DNA of 64,000 nt, from the NCBI GenBank assembly GCA_951799445.1, contig OX637289.1:6787321-6851320 (forward strand). Direction: 5' to 3'. Shown piece by piece: positions 35,432-47,445 of this stretch. The position numbers were made by a program, and so were the translations under genes. A model generated the notes under the pieces. That model searched no databases. It was given only the letters and a program-made list of their open reading frames with translations, and was not told the DNA's origin. This DNA comes from Pseudisothecium myosuroides. Lineage: Eukaryota; Streptophyta; Bryopsida; Hypnales; Lembophyllaceae. Numbering within the stretch: position 1 is the first letter of the stretch; each line of letters begins with the position of its first letter.

Positions 35432-36438
35432 TTAACCCCTAAAGCTCTACGGTGATTTGAGACCCAAAATTGCTTCAAAATACTCTTATCCAAAGCAACA
35501 CTATGATACTCATCTATATTTATTCTCTAAAAACTCCAACCATGGGATTTTTCAGTTAATTTGTTCAAATACATCCTCCCAAAATCTTAGCTTGAAGACC
35601 CCCACCAATTGCAAGATTGATATGCCTAAGCTTAAAGTAGTTTTTTCAGGCCTTTCTTGAAGATGAAGTTTTGTCTTTCAACATTTTTAGAAAAAAACCC
35701 ATATGTCCTATAACTTCTACAATTTAGCCAATATGTTGCAAAATGGATTGAGAATACATGATAATTTTTTTTTAAAAGTAGAAGTTAATACTTGATGGAA
35801 AAAAAAACTAAATTGCTAATAACTTTGACAAGAATCTAAAAATTGTCAATCTCAATGGTGAGACAACTTCATTTTTTTTTGTCTTCATTGTCTACAAATG
35901 CCACATTTAACTACTTCTGGACTATTCGGTGAATTCTGGACAAAATGTTTGGAGATCTCTTGGATGTTTTGTATAGATCTCTTGATGTTTTACATCGATC
36001 TCCCAATGTTTTGCACTATCCCTCAATGATTATCACCCAATGTTATATTTTCTATTATTAATTCTAGACTCTTCGAAAGGCCAGAAGTAGTTAAATGTGG
36101 CATACAAAATAAAACTCTTCATAACTTTCATCTCATAAGTTCAAATTGAATGGCTCAAAGGTTTTTGTTTAGGCATCAATCTATCCAACCAAATAAAATT
36201 AATTAATATATTTTTTTAAAATAGTGTCAGTTGCATGCTTTAACATTGAAATCAAATAAACCCTTACAACTTTTATAGTATTTATCTTAATGACGTGCAA
36301 CAAAGATTCTTACCTAGAGTATAATGAGTAGAAGCTATTTTAAAATTTTCATGCAAAAAATTCAAAATATAAAGTCAAAAGAGTTTGCTCGAGTTCTAAA
36401 AAAGTCTCCAAAGGATTCTTGAAGCCTATAAGGGTTAA
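35432..36438. mobile_element. TTAA element with nested MITE, 1007 bp
   Basis: Begins TTAACCCCTAAAGCTC and ends CTATAAGGGTTAA. The interior has few matches to the 27215-type copies, so it is another subfamily. A TGCCACATTT MITE occupies 35899-36102. Confidence 0.7.
35899..36102. mobile_element. MITE with TGCCACATTTAACTACTTCT ends, 204 bp
   Basis: Termini TGCCACATTTAACTACTTCT and AGAAGTAGTTAAATGTGGCA are perfect inverted repeats, flanked by TACAAA on each side (35893-35898 and 36103-36108). Interior contains repeated GATCTC...GATGTTTT motifs. Confidence 0.88.
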
Positions 36439-38170
36439 TGCCTTGGACAATTTATAAGTATATGACTATGACTTCATGCATGCTAACCCTCACATTGGGC
36501 ATCGACGCCAAAAAGCTAACATTCTAAAATTTTGTTTATATTGTTTGTCAAAACACTTTGAGGAATACATCAATTGTTTAATTGTTAGGCTTCATGATGT
36601 TTCACTAGAGACTTAAGAGAAAGTTACCTCCAAGGGTTCAAGAAAATGACAAGTTAGACCAAGTTTGGGTCTTAAAGCTTAGTCTACAAGAATCACATGT
36701 GTTTCTACTGGTGTACGTGCTTATAGAGTTAACTTGATTAACACTCTCTCAAGTGTTCAATGTTTGTAATTAGGCATAATTATTTGATCTATATGTATGA
36801 TCATCTTATTAAATAATAATAATCACTACACTTTTGCGGGCAATTACAAGAGTCGCTTCGACAAATAGTAAATCTATAACTCTATAAATCTATAAATTAA
36901 ACACTAGGTGAAATGATATGGCACAACTCTTATAAAAAATGTATCAATTTATTATTGACATTTTTTATTCTTCTAATTGCTTCCATTACAAAAGTGAACT
37001 ATGTTAATATATGTTAATAAGTTAATATATGTTAATAAGTTAATATATGTTAATAAATTAATATATGTTAATGCCCAAAAGATGCATTGCTTGCATCTTT
37101 GGGGCACATAGTCATTGCTGCATTGACAATTGTATTAATTTTTTTGATTTTTAAATTAACAACATTCATTGTTTGATTTTTATTTGATCTTTATTTTTTT
37201 GGAAAAACATTGTTTGATTTTTAAAACTACCCCCCACCTTTTGTAATTCCCAATGAGCAATTCACATGCAATCAATATGGGATATATTGCTTGTATTTAT
37301 ATTTGTATCCGTTGTTGTACCCATATTCTTATTCTATATTCGTAATTATATCCATATACGTCTTTTGATTTCTATATCCATATCCATATTTGTACTGGTA
37401 CTATAGTTTGTATTTGTATTGAGTATTAAATTGGATCAATAGTGATAAAGAGGGGGGAAGAATTTATTTTTAAGAAGATCAATGGCTCAAGATTTTTTTC
37501 AAAATAGTGTGTGTGTTAATTGTCCAAAACCAAGATGTTTGCATCATTTTGCTATATAGTAAAGTGCAAGTAGACTCACACTAATGTACAACCTTCTTAT
37601 TGAAGTATCACCATTAGATAAACAACTTTGTAGATTGGAACAATGCTAGTTTATTTCTTGAGGTCAGGGTACGTAAATATTCTAGAATTAGCTCACATAA
37701 TTAGGAGTTTTACATTATTTTCTAAACCTCTAAATTAAATCCCAACAATATCAATAACAAGTAGTTGTTTTTGAAAGCAAGATATGCTTTTTTAAACAAT
37801 GCTTTTATGAAAATAAAAGCCATTGAACTCTACTGTACATTGAATGACTATCTTCCAAATTTTACCTTTTTTACCTTTCTAAGATCTTAGACCATGATTG
37901 AGCTATATACAACAAATTTTATGTAGGTTGTACTCAATAATTTATAATTTCAAGGGAGTGTCTTTTAAAAAGTAGAAAATATCTCAATGCCTTTTTGCAT
38001 AATGATGGCGGACCCACGATTCAAACCATGGTTGCAAATCGAGTGCATAGCATGATAAAATCAAATCCAATTTCCGCAATTGGAGCTTGACAAACTTTTC
38101 CATTCTATCTCCATACCCACCTTGAGGAAAGATGTCATCATAAACTTATATTTATACAAGCCATGATTTC
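36439..38170. other. AT-rich spacer
   Basis: No gene. Holds the 18-bp tandem array at 37005-37071 and a short hairpin (GCCCAAAAGATGCA / TTGCATCTTTGGGGC) at 37073-37106. A pyrimidine-rich run of TATCCATATCCATATT type lies around 37320-37430. Confidence 0.5.
37005..37071. repeat. Tandem repeat, 18-bp unit, about 3.7 copies
   Basis: Unit TTAATATATGTTAATAAG repeated with one variant. Confidence 0.85.
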
Positions 38171-38925
38171 TTGAGATATTCCTGTGACCTTTACGCTTGC
38201 TTTTTGGCTACTTCTCTACGAGATAAATGTTTGAGAGTGCATGTGGAGGTTGGCTTTTCTTTTGGCAGGATACTTGAGCTCCAAACACCTGAGCTCGAGG
38301 CCGAGTTCAGCGACGACATGCAAGCAGGCCCACACCACTTTCCCTCTGAAGTCTGAACCACGGTGTCATCATTCATATCAATCTCGGCCTGCACTCAAAG
38401 CAAGTGAAAAAGGGGAAGGAGCATACGTACCCAAACGAACAACTAGATAAAAAAAGATGAAATTAAGAGGCCATGAGTGGAAAACGACCACACTCCTTGT
38501 GTCCTTTGGCGTGACGAAGACCATAATTTCTTCTACCAGTAAACTGGCTCTACTTTCCAGTTGTCAGTGTGGTCTTTCTGCGACACGATGTACCAGAATT
38601 CAACATTTAGAGACATCAAATGTTAAGCAGTTTTGGGTTTTCGGTGTACTTAACCTTGCTGCTGCTCAATGTTACTCTCTTGTGGACGTCGTGACGACAG
38701 TTCAGTTACGGTAGTCTATCTGGAAGCCAAAGCGGACATAGAATTCGTTCGCGAGAAACCTTAAAAAAATTGAAGAGCTTTCGTACTGCTGGTAAGGATC
38801 TCTCTAATTACACTCCCACAATGAGTATTGACGTGCTGGTAACAGGCTGTAAGTTAGTAAAGGTCCTCTTCATTTCATCATCACCGCCACGTACTCTCAT
38901 TCCAAGAGACGTATAAAAATGTTAA

Positions 38926-39237
38926 GTGAATCCTGGAAAAGGTGGAAACGGTCAAGGGAATACGGAGAATATGTTGATGCACAGAAGAAGAGCAGAACTG
39001 CTGAACTTATCCACATGCTATGCCCAAGAGAAAGTCAGCAAAAATAGACTTCGTGCACTCGTAAGAATTCTCAAGAAAAGTCGTAAAGTGATGGAATTGC
39101 TTCTCACGAGATATGAGTGGTTGCAAGTAAATCTAAAAAACAGTGCAATGGACAGGGTCATAGACGGAGTACCTCGTATAATTGAATCAAAGAAGAACAA
39201 TGAATACCTCGAAAACTTAGTATTATTGATAGGGTAA
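38926..39237 (+). other. Open frame conserved between the duplicated units, unknown
   Basis: The C-terminal 80 codons (from RAELLNLSTCYAQEK to LENLVLLIG) recur in unit 2 at about 60103-60348. Between the copies the changes are mostly amino-acid changing (L/F, R/G, V/A, D/E against two silent), which does not suggest selection on this frame. The upstream part is disrupted in unit 2 by the 58805-60102 element. It lies 330 bp beyond the remorin stop, converging on it. Possibly a decayed gene fragment; equally possibly noise. Nearby, a frame at 38617 onward starts with a signal-like MLSSFGFSVYLTLLLL but stops early in unit 1. Confidence 0.25.
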
Positions 39238-39565
39238 AGATGATACATCTGGGACGCACACTGGAAATTTACAACAAAGAGTCCCAGGAGACAACTCTAT
39301 CATAAACACGCAGATATGACATTTCCTACATAAAAAATGTTGTACACTAGGAGGCAATGGAGTACTCAGCAATGGGTCACTCCAACCTCAGGACCGCTCT
39401 CTAATTTTCAATTACCGGTATTGGTTTTACTGATACACTAAGACTCCAAATTCTCCTTGAAAGAGTCCTTCCCTTGCACTCCCCAAAGGGGTTCACGCTT
39501 ATTAGGTGCCCACCACTGAATATAGAAAGGCAATAAATTGAGAGTAAAGAAAGTAGAAACACTAA

Positions 39566-41239
39566 TTAGGCAGCGAAGCATCCAAGCTTCTTCGGGAAAA
39601 TGCCTGTGGCTCTGATCTTCGCAGCCATCTCCTCCGTTTTAAGGATGTTTTGTCCCTTCTTGGCCGCCTTCAAAGCCCTCTTCTCCTCGGCTTGCTTGTG
39701 AGCAGCTGCAATCTCGTTCCTCATCATCTCCAAATACTTGGCCTTCTGCTTCTCGAGCTTCTCTTCATTTCTCCTGAGACGAGCTTCAGCTTTGTTCTTC
39801 ATTGTCAACTCCTCGGCCGCAATCTTAGCCTCCTCTCTTTGGTTTCTGTGATACAACGGAACACAGTCCAGATAAGAACGGTTAGAATTTTAGCACGACT
39901 ATTGAATTAAGTTGAACATACAATCGGGAAGCAAAGCAAGGTCTGAAAATTCACATCAACACTTTCTGAAACATGTGCTTTTGGGGACAAACCTGCTTTC
40001 GATTCTTGCTAAGGCATCTTCTTCCCATGCCTTTGCCCTGGCCACGATCTTGTCATGTTCGATCTTTTGAGTTGCTTTCTCCATGTGGATGATGGTTCCA
40101 GCTTCAGTTGCGTGTTCCGAGGGCTTGGTTTCGTGTGGCACCAGGGCACCAGCGTCGGCTGCATGAGGTGCTGCAAATGAGAATCAGTCTGTTAGGGAAC
40201 AGTCGCCAGAACTGAAGGATTGAAATATTCCTCAAAACAACTTAAGAATGAGCTTCGCAAGCATCCACCTTGAATCATATCAAACTGGACAAGGTATTTG
40301 CAAGCTCAAGCAGTTTGACAGTGACAAATCCTGACACTTGGGCAACTGTTCATAGTGAACAGTGCCAATAACACAGCAGCGCAAAGCTCTGGACGCGAAA
40401 CAATATAGCAGAGACCGTCCATCCACACACCGACACAAAATCTTAAAATAAAACACAGATACGAAACAAATCTCCCGAAAGTACACATCTTTGAAGCAAA
40501 AAGGAGAAACCGATGCACCAAGAGAAGTCATTGCAGCCCTTCACGTGCAACAACCAACAGCATATGGTGCAAAAGAGTGAAGGGCCTGCTTACTTAATTC
40601 AGCCCTTTCTACGCTGAAGCCATAGCAAGCCAAGCGATTGACCCAGTCGCACGTTGCGAAAATCACAAACAATAAAAGAATGGTTCATCCAATGGCACCC
40701 CTACGTACCACGAACGATTGCTTTAGATTCAGTCACCGGGGCAGCGGCAGGGGTGGGAGCAGAAGTAGCGGCAGGGGCAGGAGTAGGAGCAGCGGCAGGA
40801 GCAGCAGCTGGCGCAACTGGCGCGTCCGAGACTGGAGTCGGAAGCGGAACTGCAACCCAAAACCCGAAAAATTCAGCCTAACGAGCTCCACAACCAAAAT
40901 GCAGTTAATCCAAACCTTCACACAGCGACCACTCCCAACAGTAAACCTCCAAAGAACTACTAATCCTCAAAAGAACAACAAATCCTCACACATGCGCAAG
41001 CCTCCGTCCCAAGAAACTAAGAGACTCCATTCTTCCTTAACCCAAGCTCCAGTCAGAGACGAAATTCCCAAGAACAAATCTCCACAAAAAAAACGCATCC
41101 CCAAAACTCCCCAAACTGAACTCCGATCTTCTTGACCAAGACCCAATCCTCCCAGTCCCCAACCCTCCATACCTGCAGTGGGAGGCGCAGGTGGCGCAGA
41201 AGCGTCCATTGCAGGAGCAGGCGGGGCTGTAGCAGCCAT
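39566..41239 (-). CDS. Remorin, copy 1 (4 exons, 221 aa)
   Basis: Exons are 41173-41239, 40709-40849, 39993-40170 and 39566-39845, with canonical GT-AG introns and matching phases (666 bp). The N-terminal ~70 residues are Ala/Pro-rich and disordered. From about residue 105 a remorin C-terminal domain follows: KIVARAKAWEEDALARIES, a long charged coiled coil (EEAKIAAEELTMKNKAEARL, EEKLEKQKAKY), and an amphipathic tail ending GIFPKKLGCFAA with Cys218. In remorins the coiled coil drives oligomerisation and the tail, often S-acylated on Cys, anchors the protein to plasma-membrane nanodomains. Length is near the usual 190-210. The start is the only ATG upstream in frame and the GC-rich tract before it fits a 5' leader. 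The second copy is at 60678-62397. Confidence 0.94.
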
Positions 41240-41586
41240 GTGAACTCAACCCTGGACCCCAACTCCACTCCACTCCACTCCACTCCTCTCAAGAGTGACC
41301 TTTCACCGACTCCAAGAAACCGAGCGACTCCGACGAGCCACGAGAGAGCGTGAGCTGCGAGATGAGCTGCAATGAAGGCAATGAGAAGCAATGTGGCGAC
41401 TGCGAAGGGAAGTAAGTTAAGACTTTTAAGAGAGCCTGGTGACAGACGGATGGGTCGCAGGGAAGGGTGGAGCCCGAGGAGCGGAGGCGGAGGCTTCGGA
41501 GGGGGAGGTGAGACCTGACGCTGCGACGGACGGAGCGCGTGGATGGAAAAGGACGTGTGGGGCACATGGCGAACGAGGCGGAACTT

Positions 41587-41990
41587 ACTGAACTTCACTT
41601 CACTTCACTTAATTACCTTAAGCTTACTACAGTCAGTAGTGAGGTGGAATGGGGGTCCATAGGATGGGATCATGGAAAGTATCATAGTTGCACACTTGCA
41701 CTGGCCGGGACTGGCAGTGATGAGCGTGCGACGGGAGGGAGCCCTGGCGCTTTGGTTGCGGCTCTTGTCGGTTGGCCGGTGCATCGTGGTGACAGCCTTT
41801 TCGTTCCTTCATCAGGTGGCTGGGCTGCGACCCTTCCGCTGAGTGTCGTCGCGCACCTGGCTGGGGTCCATGGCGTCCATGGGATCCAGCTAGGCAGATC
41901 TGGACACAATGGGGCACTGATCCCGATTTGCTGAGACTGGGTTAAGTTCTTTTGGTGATGATTGCTGGGGTGGTTGGGGTGGGTCCGTTC
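41587..41990. other. GC-rich 0.4-kb insertion specific to unit 1
   Basis: Unit 2 runs from GCGAACGAGGCGGAAC to a CCGGCCCATGAGCCAGG motif within about 45 bp. Unit 1 has about 400 bp more between them, GC-rich with CTTCACTTCACTTCACTT at its start. Lies in the 5' flank of remorin copy 1. No clear terminal repeats or gene. Confidence 0.5.
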
Positions 41991-42879
41991 GCCGGCCCAT
42001 GAGCCAGGCTAGGGAGGGGCGGAGGGCAGGCAGGTTGCTGCAGTAGTCGGCCTGGAATCAGGTGGACGGAGGAGCTCCGAGCCTCCGACGTCCGCCACCG
42101 CTGGCTTCCGTCGCTGCATTCACCTCGGCGAACTTCCCGCCCGCCCTGGACATGGGCTCAGTGACATCGCGGGCTACGAGTTTCACTTCTTCGTTGGCTT
42201 CGTGGCAAGTTACATTCTCGTTCGTCGCTTCTGCAGTATTGGAATCCGTTCCACTGCTGTAGTGCTACAAGCCTTAGTTCCTAGGGAGGGCAATCTGCTC
42301 CAACATTTTGTACCTTGTGGGGAAAATACAGGAACAAATTTTTTACAATGGATGGTAAAATTTGGAAGTTTGGAGTTCATATTTGGAAACGTAGACCAAG
42401 TATCGAACTGGAGAGGTTTGGAAAAACAAAATTAACGGCCCCGGCCAGAAAGAGGGGTAGATTTTTACATCTATCAATGGAAGCCTCATAACACTATTCT
42501 GGACAACTCGTGCGCTCCCCACTTCTCCAGCAAGATGCCTCGTTCACGGCATCCCAGTGTTCTGTAACATACAGCACCGTACCTCGTCAAATGACAGACT
42601 GGATTGAGAGGGAAACGCCGTTCTTCCGTCGCTTTGTATACGTTTCCCTTCAAATTTGAAAAAAATAAAATCGAATTAAGACTTTATGCTTTTATTTCTT
42701 TTCGTTAGCTTTGTTTAGGGAATGTTGTTACGATTGTTACCAAGTACCAACACCGAAAATTCATGTCGTAACAGCTCACTGTCCAGTTCCATAACATCAG
42801 GCCTGCATGTTCTCAGTGTGAAGGATTTGTCGAGTGTAATACTTCGAATTGTAGCTATGGTGGTGAGTGTGTGGATCTC

Positions 42880-43315
42880 ACGTTCCCAATTTTGGTGACA
42901 CGCCAGCCTTACTCTATCAACGACAGCATTCATTTCTGTCATTTTCTAAATTTCTTTGCCACAAAAGGAAACATTGTTTTTCCAATACTGACAACGAAGC
43001 TTTTCCAAATCGAGTTCATGTTTGGTGTATTTTTCAATGATAACAATAGACACAACGCCCAAACTGGAATAAAATTGGCACGGAGCCAACAACCCAAGGC
43101 CTGGATCCATGGATGAAACGAAAATGGAACGTTGGAAGTTGGAACCAATACATGGCCCAGAGGAGATGACTGAAAGGATCAACTCGAAACCCTAAAACGT
43201 TCAGCCTTTTCCTGATTTTAAGGGTCATTTTCTCCTTTTCTATATTTTTAAAAAAAAACTCTTTTCAGATACTAGAGTTAATCGTAAAGTTTGTCTTGTG
43301 TTTAAAAATGGGTGT
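42880..43315. other. Right continuation of unit 1, no gene assigned
   Basis: Unit 2 would continue past the window here. A frame with CNTSNCSYGGEC near 42838 resembles an EGF-like spacing but is unsupported by splice or length evidence. Confidence 0.3.
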
Positions 43316-45530
43316 TAGAGGAAGGTTCAACTAAGAATACTACAAAAAAAAACATTGCACCAAACTCCATCAGACCCTAAGGATTTTTGTATTGTGTTTT
43401 TCCCAAACCCCAACTCCTAGTCGAGTATTGCACACACTTTCCAATTAACTCTATTATACCAATAGTTCATAGAAAAATAAAGCCAAAAATTGAATAATTC
43501 TCTTCAATGAAACTTCACATTGTTGATTCTATTAAGGTCATGAAAAATCTAGTCTTATAGTTTGTTTTTCCTTTTCTTCTTTAAGAATGACAAGATGATT
43601 ATAAAATCAAATTATTTTTAATTGCATGGATTTAAGCAAGCATTTGGAACATTTAAGATAGATGACCATGATAATTGGCAGACTTGGTATTGCATGTGCA
43701 TTGAAGGTTACTAATCTTTCAAAGGATAATTACATGTTGCACTATTACAAAGGAGGTCTTGGAATTTCAAGCTACAAAGTTAACGTTTTGATGTCGGACA
43801 AAGGATGATATGATCACTAGATTGGTGTTCACATCAACCTTTGGCACCAAACCCCATTTCAACACAGTAGTTTAACCCCTAAATGCTTGAGGCACTAAAT
43901 TTTGGTGTCGACAATACTTTGAAGCTAAATAAAATCTAACAAGTTGCTATTTTTAGTAGTTTATATTTTTGAAATTCTGTTTTTGAAGTCTAGTCTTAAG
44001 AGCATCAAAAATCTGATTTTGAAAATAATTGATTATGATTTTTTTATTCTAGATTTTGTGCAAAGATGTCAATTGCAATCTTAACTTTCCGTAGTGTTGA
44101 GGGCTCTTGGAAATGAGCCTCAAATGCAATAGATATTGAAGAAAAAAATCACATTAGAAATTAATTTAAAAAAATGATAGAATAGATTTTGAGAAGCCGT
44201 AAATTGATTGGGATTATGTATGTTATGCTCTTTAACCTCATATTATTTGATGAACATCTTTTGGAGTTTGACATGTGAAAAGAGGAATGAAAGACTTCAA
44301 ATCACTTTCATAGTTTTAACACCCTGATGATCAAACATTATAATCTTTCAATCCATGTGATATTGTCGTGTGTTTTTTTCCTATGTGATCTCTAACATGT
44401 CTAGTTTGAATTTGTAAGGTTACAATTTTTTTTAAATGATACAATTTATCAAAATGTTGGCTTTTTGTTCAATATACAACAAACTCGTAGAAGCTCAAAA
44501 AAGGCCTTGGGCGTTTAGGAAGTAATACTCCATACTTCCTTTTCTATTATTATTGGAACATTGAGGATAAATCATTTAACATATATGCAAAAAAATATTT
44601 TTATATAGCCTTATTATAGTTTGACAAATTAACAAATAATATCTTTGCATATGTGCATTAAAAAAAATGATTGGTATAGACTCCAAAATCTTAGTATCAC
44701 CGAGCATTGGTTAATAGAATTTGCAATTGGTGGATTTTTTATGTGAATCTAAATTTGATCATTATTTTCCTATCTAATAAGTTTTTTATTTCAATTAGAA
44801 ATTCATTTTGGGGGACAAAAAAATAAGTGTAGGCTTATACAAAGTTATTATAATGATGGAAATATTAATAAAGAAGATGGGAAAAGAATCAAATGGCTAT
44901 GAAATAATTGAGGAGAACTAGTAATAAAAGTCAAATGAAAAGCATTTTTGCGGGTGAAACAAGATATATTAGAATGCAGTAAAAAATTCTCTAGGAAAAA
45001 AGATGTTTTAAATTATATTCAAGAATGTTATAATGAAATTGGTTAAGATCCTTCCAACTAAAAGCAAAGAAAAATAGAAATAAAAAATGTGTGCATGTCT
45101 AATTATAGAATGGTGTGTATGTACTAGCTATTGGTTGCTAGTCTTTTCATAGAATCTATTTGGAAAAGAAGACACCCAAAGGCTAGGGAGATTGTATTGA
45201 ACTTCATAAGCCATGTCTCTTGGTTCAATGTATTGTTTCCCCTTGCAATGGAAATTGTCTGTTTGTTGGAATTAAAAAAAACAAAAAAACGCCTTCATGA
45301 ACCATGGTTTGTCTAACTTCACTCATTAGACTCTTCATTCACCATAGTCTTGAAGTTAGGAAGGGCATTAGCCACGTGCAATGCAACAAAACCATGAAGA
45401 TTCCACTGAAAAGATGCTTGAATTTCATTGGAGCCTAGTAAAAACAAGTTGAAAAATTGTATAGATGAAAATGTGATGGATGAAATTGTGAAACTTTTTG
45501 TATAAGATTATAAATTGACAGTGGTTGAAT
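43316..45530. repeat. Composite dispersed repeat, copy 1
   Basis: 43316-44590 matches 56810-57450 in inverted orientation (after removing the TTAA element at 43872-44525). 44607-45453 matches 55958-56795 in direct orientation. 45454-45530 matches 55870-55950 inverted. So the middle part is flipped relative to its flanks compared with copy 2. No protein-coding content is evident. Confidence 0.75.
43872..44525. mobile_element. TTAA element, 654 bp
   Basis: Begins TTAACCCCTAAATGC and ends GGCGTTTAGGAAGTAA. The other copy of the host repeat (near 56870-56885, inverted) reads AGTTTAATACTCC with one TTAA, an empty site. Sister copy, inverted, at 48203-48849. Confidence 0.82.
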
Positions 45531-46063
45531 CATAGGGAGTAACCTAAGCATGGGAGTTTCCTCGAGCCCTAGGTTGCAACAATTGCATGTGAGTAAAAAT
45601 GATGAATTTTAGCGAGTGAAAATGATGAATATTAAAAAAAAAAGATTTTTTGGATGTGGTATGTAATTTCTATAATTTTTCAAAGTAACAGCTCACTAGA
45701 CCACTAAAATTGTCACATAGGTGGACCCAAAACTGAAATCTACAAAAATCAGTAGTGAGCAAATGAGAGTTAGGTATGTGTCTTTTAAATTCATCAACGA
45801 ATCAGAGCTAAGCATTTCAAGGACAAATTAATGGGAAGTCTAGGGACAAATTTAGTGACAGTCTAAGGTACAGGGATGCTAATGGATGTTTCTACCTTAT
45901 GTCTTCCCAAGATTGAAAGTCACGAAACTAAGCATCCCAAAAGTTAAGTCGCCGATCGTGCGCATGCCGCTTTGTGCTAGCTCTCTAGCTCTATTTGTGG
46001 TGAAATAGAGCCCTTTGTTTTAAACAAGCCAAAAGCCAATAGGACCCAACGGTTGGTTGAGTT
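45531..46063. other. Spacer, nothing recognised
   Basis: No open frame of note. Composition rises in GC toward 45950-46060. Confidence 0.4.
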
Positions 46064-46302
46064 TAAAGTTGTATGACAAGCCTCTTGCAGAGGCTATTTC
46101 CCCCCCCCCTCCTTTCTGGTTGTATCCTTGGAGAAAATGCGGGAACGTTTGATTTGCAACATCTGAAAAACTTTGCAAATTGTGAGTTCATATTTGCAAT
46201 CGGAGGCTCCAAATTAGTTGGGAGAGATGTAGAGAAATAGATTTATCACGGCACACAATAGGTCTCTTTTTACATTCAGTTGGACCTCTACAAGAGGATC
46301 GT
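46064..46302. mobile_element. Fold-back MITE with GCCTCTTGCAGAGGC-type arms, 239 bp
   Basis: AGTTGTATGACAAGCCTCTT at the left is inverted at the right (AAGAGGATCGTCATACAACT). The interior (GCAAATTGTGAGTTCATATT) matches the relative at 58818-59076. Confidence 0.7.
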
Positions 46303-46364
46303 CATACAACTATAAGCTCGACCGGACTTATAATTCGACCCCAACTACCCAAGCCAAAAAGTTA

Positions 46365-46654
46365 CATTAGATTTTTTCAAGGGCATTGGAAGGCCGTTTC
46401 AACCCTGTTCCCTTGGTTGTAGTGAACTGTGCCGCAATCAGAATATTAAAATAATAAAAAAAATCAAAAAAATATTAAAATATTTTTTTTTTAAAAGTTA
46501 AAAAAAAATTCATATTATAAAAAATAAAATTGAATATTATTATTTGATGTGGCAGTCACTATGTCATGTCAAATTGCTACTGTAGCAAATTTCCCACAGT
46601 CCAAGAACTCCGAGGAACTTGCAGCCTTGTTTAGGAGGTGAATCTCATCTAATG
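46365..46654. mobile_element. MITE of the CATTAGAG...CTAATG family, 290 bp
   Basis: Ends CATTAGATTTTTTCAAGG and ATCTCATCTAATG. The flanks (CCAAGCCAAAAAGTTA and CCAACACGGTGAT) occur joined, without the element, at 54165-54200 on the other strand, giving an empty site. Confidence 0.75.
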
Positions 46655-46934
46655 ACCCAACACGGTGATTTGAGAAAGGATATGATATTATTCGCCTCAT
46701 TGTTGTGTGACTGTAGAATGAGATCCACCCTGGTCGGTTGGATGGATGAAACTTTGCGGATGACGGAGCTTAGTATTGGGGACTTGGAGCACCGACAAAT
46801 GGGGAGAGCGGGGTCTGTACCTTTGGTGGACTCAGACAGCAGGGACAGCTCGTCAGTGACAGCTGATTGGTTGTCCACCAGCTTGGCATCGCAGGCATGA
46901 CAGCTTGCAGTTTCGCCAAACTACTCTACCGGCA

Positions 46935-47230
46935 TCATCCAACTTTTAATATGGTGCTGCCTGAGATCCAAATTTCATATGGGTTGCCTCCCCAGTAAGG
47001 ACGCCGCGGACCATAAGTGTCCGATGGATGACAAGGGATTCTCCAATGTAGGACAGAACTACAACTATTCATCCTTGGAGTTTTTGGTGGAAAGTGGAGA
47101 ACATCTACAGTAGCTTGACTTCCAATGAGTACTTTTGGATTTTTTTTATTCCAATGACTCTCACGGTTATACAATGCATGATTTCCAGGGTCACCCCCCC
47201 GCGTCCTTACAGGGTTAACCCCAAAGTGAC
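46935..47230. repeat. Inverted-repeat partner of 49110-49300
   Basis: GACTTCCAATGAGT, CCAATGACTCTCACGGT and TTCATCC occur here and, reverse-complemented, at 49180-49285. The two arms flank a 2-kb segment that contains coding-like islands and the TTAA element at 48203. Confidence 0.6.
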
Positions 47231-47445
47231 ATTCGATTTTCAAGCTGGCAGAGGACTCATACAAGGTGCCCGAATAAGGGAATTATTTCCCAAGCATCTG
47301 AGGCGGTTTTCATAAATCCAACCGTACAATCTCAAAGGGAGGTTGTACATCTGCATCTTTAAAAAAAATTCAATCGTTGATTCCTGCTGTAGAAGGCCTT
47401 TTTCATTCCGTGTGACTTGGTACGACACTGCGCAAAGGGACCTAA

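Larger units (their letters stand above)
33502..38329. other. 4.8-kb stretch present only in unit 1 of the duplication
   Basis: Unit 2 joins GGGATGAGTGC directly to a CACTTCCCTCTGAAG-like sequence, whereas unit 1 has 4.8 kb between the same points. The stretch holds a Stowaway MITE, a TTAA element with a nested MITE, and an 18-bp tandem repeat. No gene is seen. It is either an insertion in unit 1 or a deletion in unit 2; no terminal repeats were found. Confidence 0.65.
33040..42879. other. Segmental duplication, unit 1
   Basis: 33040-33501 matches 57455-57903 and 38330-42879 matches 57915-64000, in the same order and orientation and clearly alike at nucleotide level. Unit 1 additionally holds 33502-38329 and about 41587-41990. 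The remorin gene is included. The duplication runs past the right edge of the window in unit 2, so its far end is unknown. Confidence 0.9.

Noticed and set aside
40638..41135. 165-codon plus-strand frame rich in Ser, Arg and Gly
   Set aside because: It is the reverse reading of the Ala/Pro-rich remorin exon 2 and its introns. Splice sites and the conserved remorin domain place the gene on the minus strand.
42800..42860. CNTSNCSYGGEC motif resembling EGF-like cysteine spacing
   Set aside because: Too short, no further cysteines with correct spacing, no supporting gene structure. Kept only as a note.
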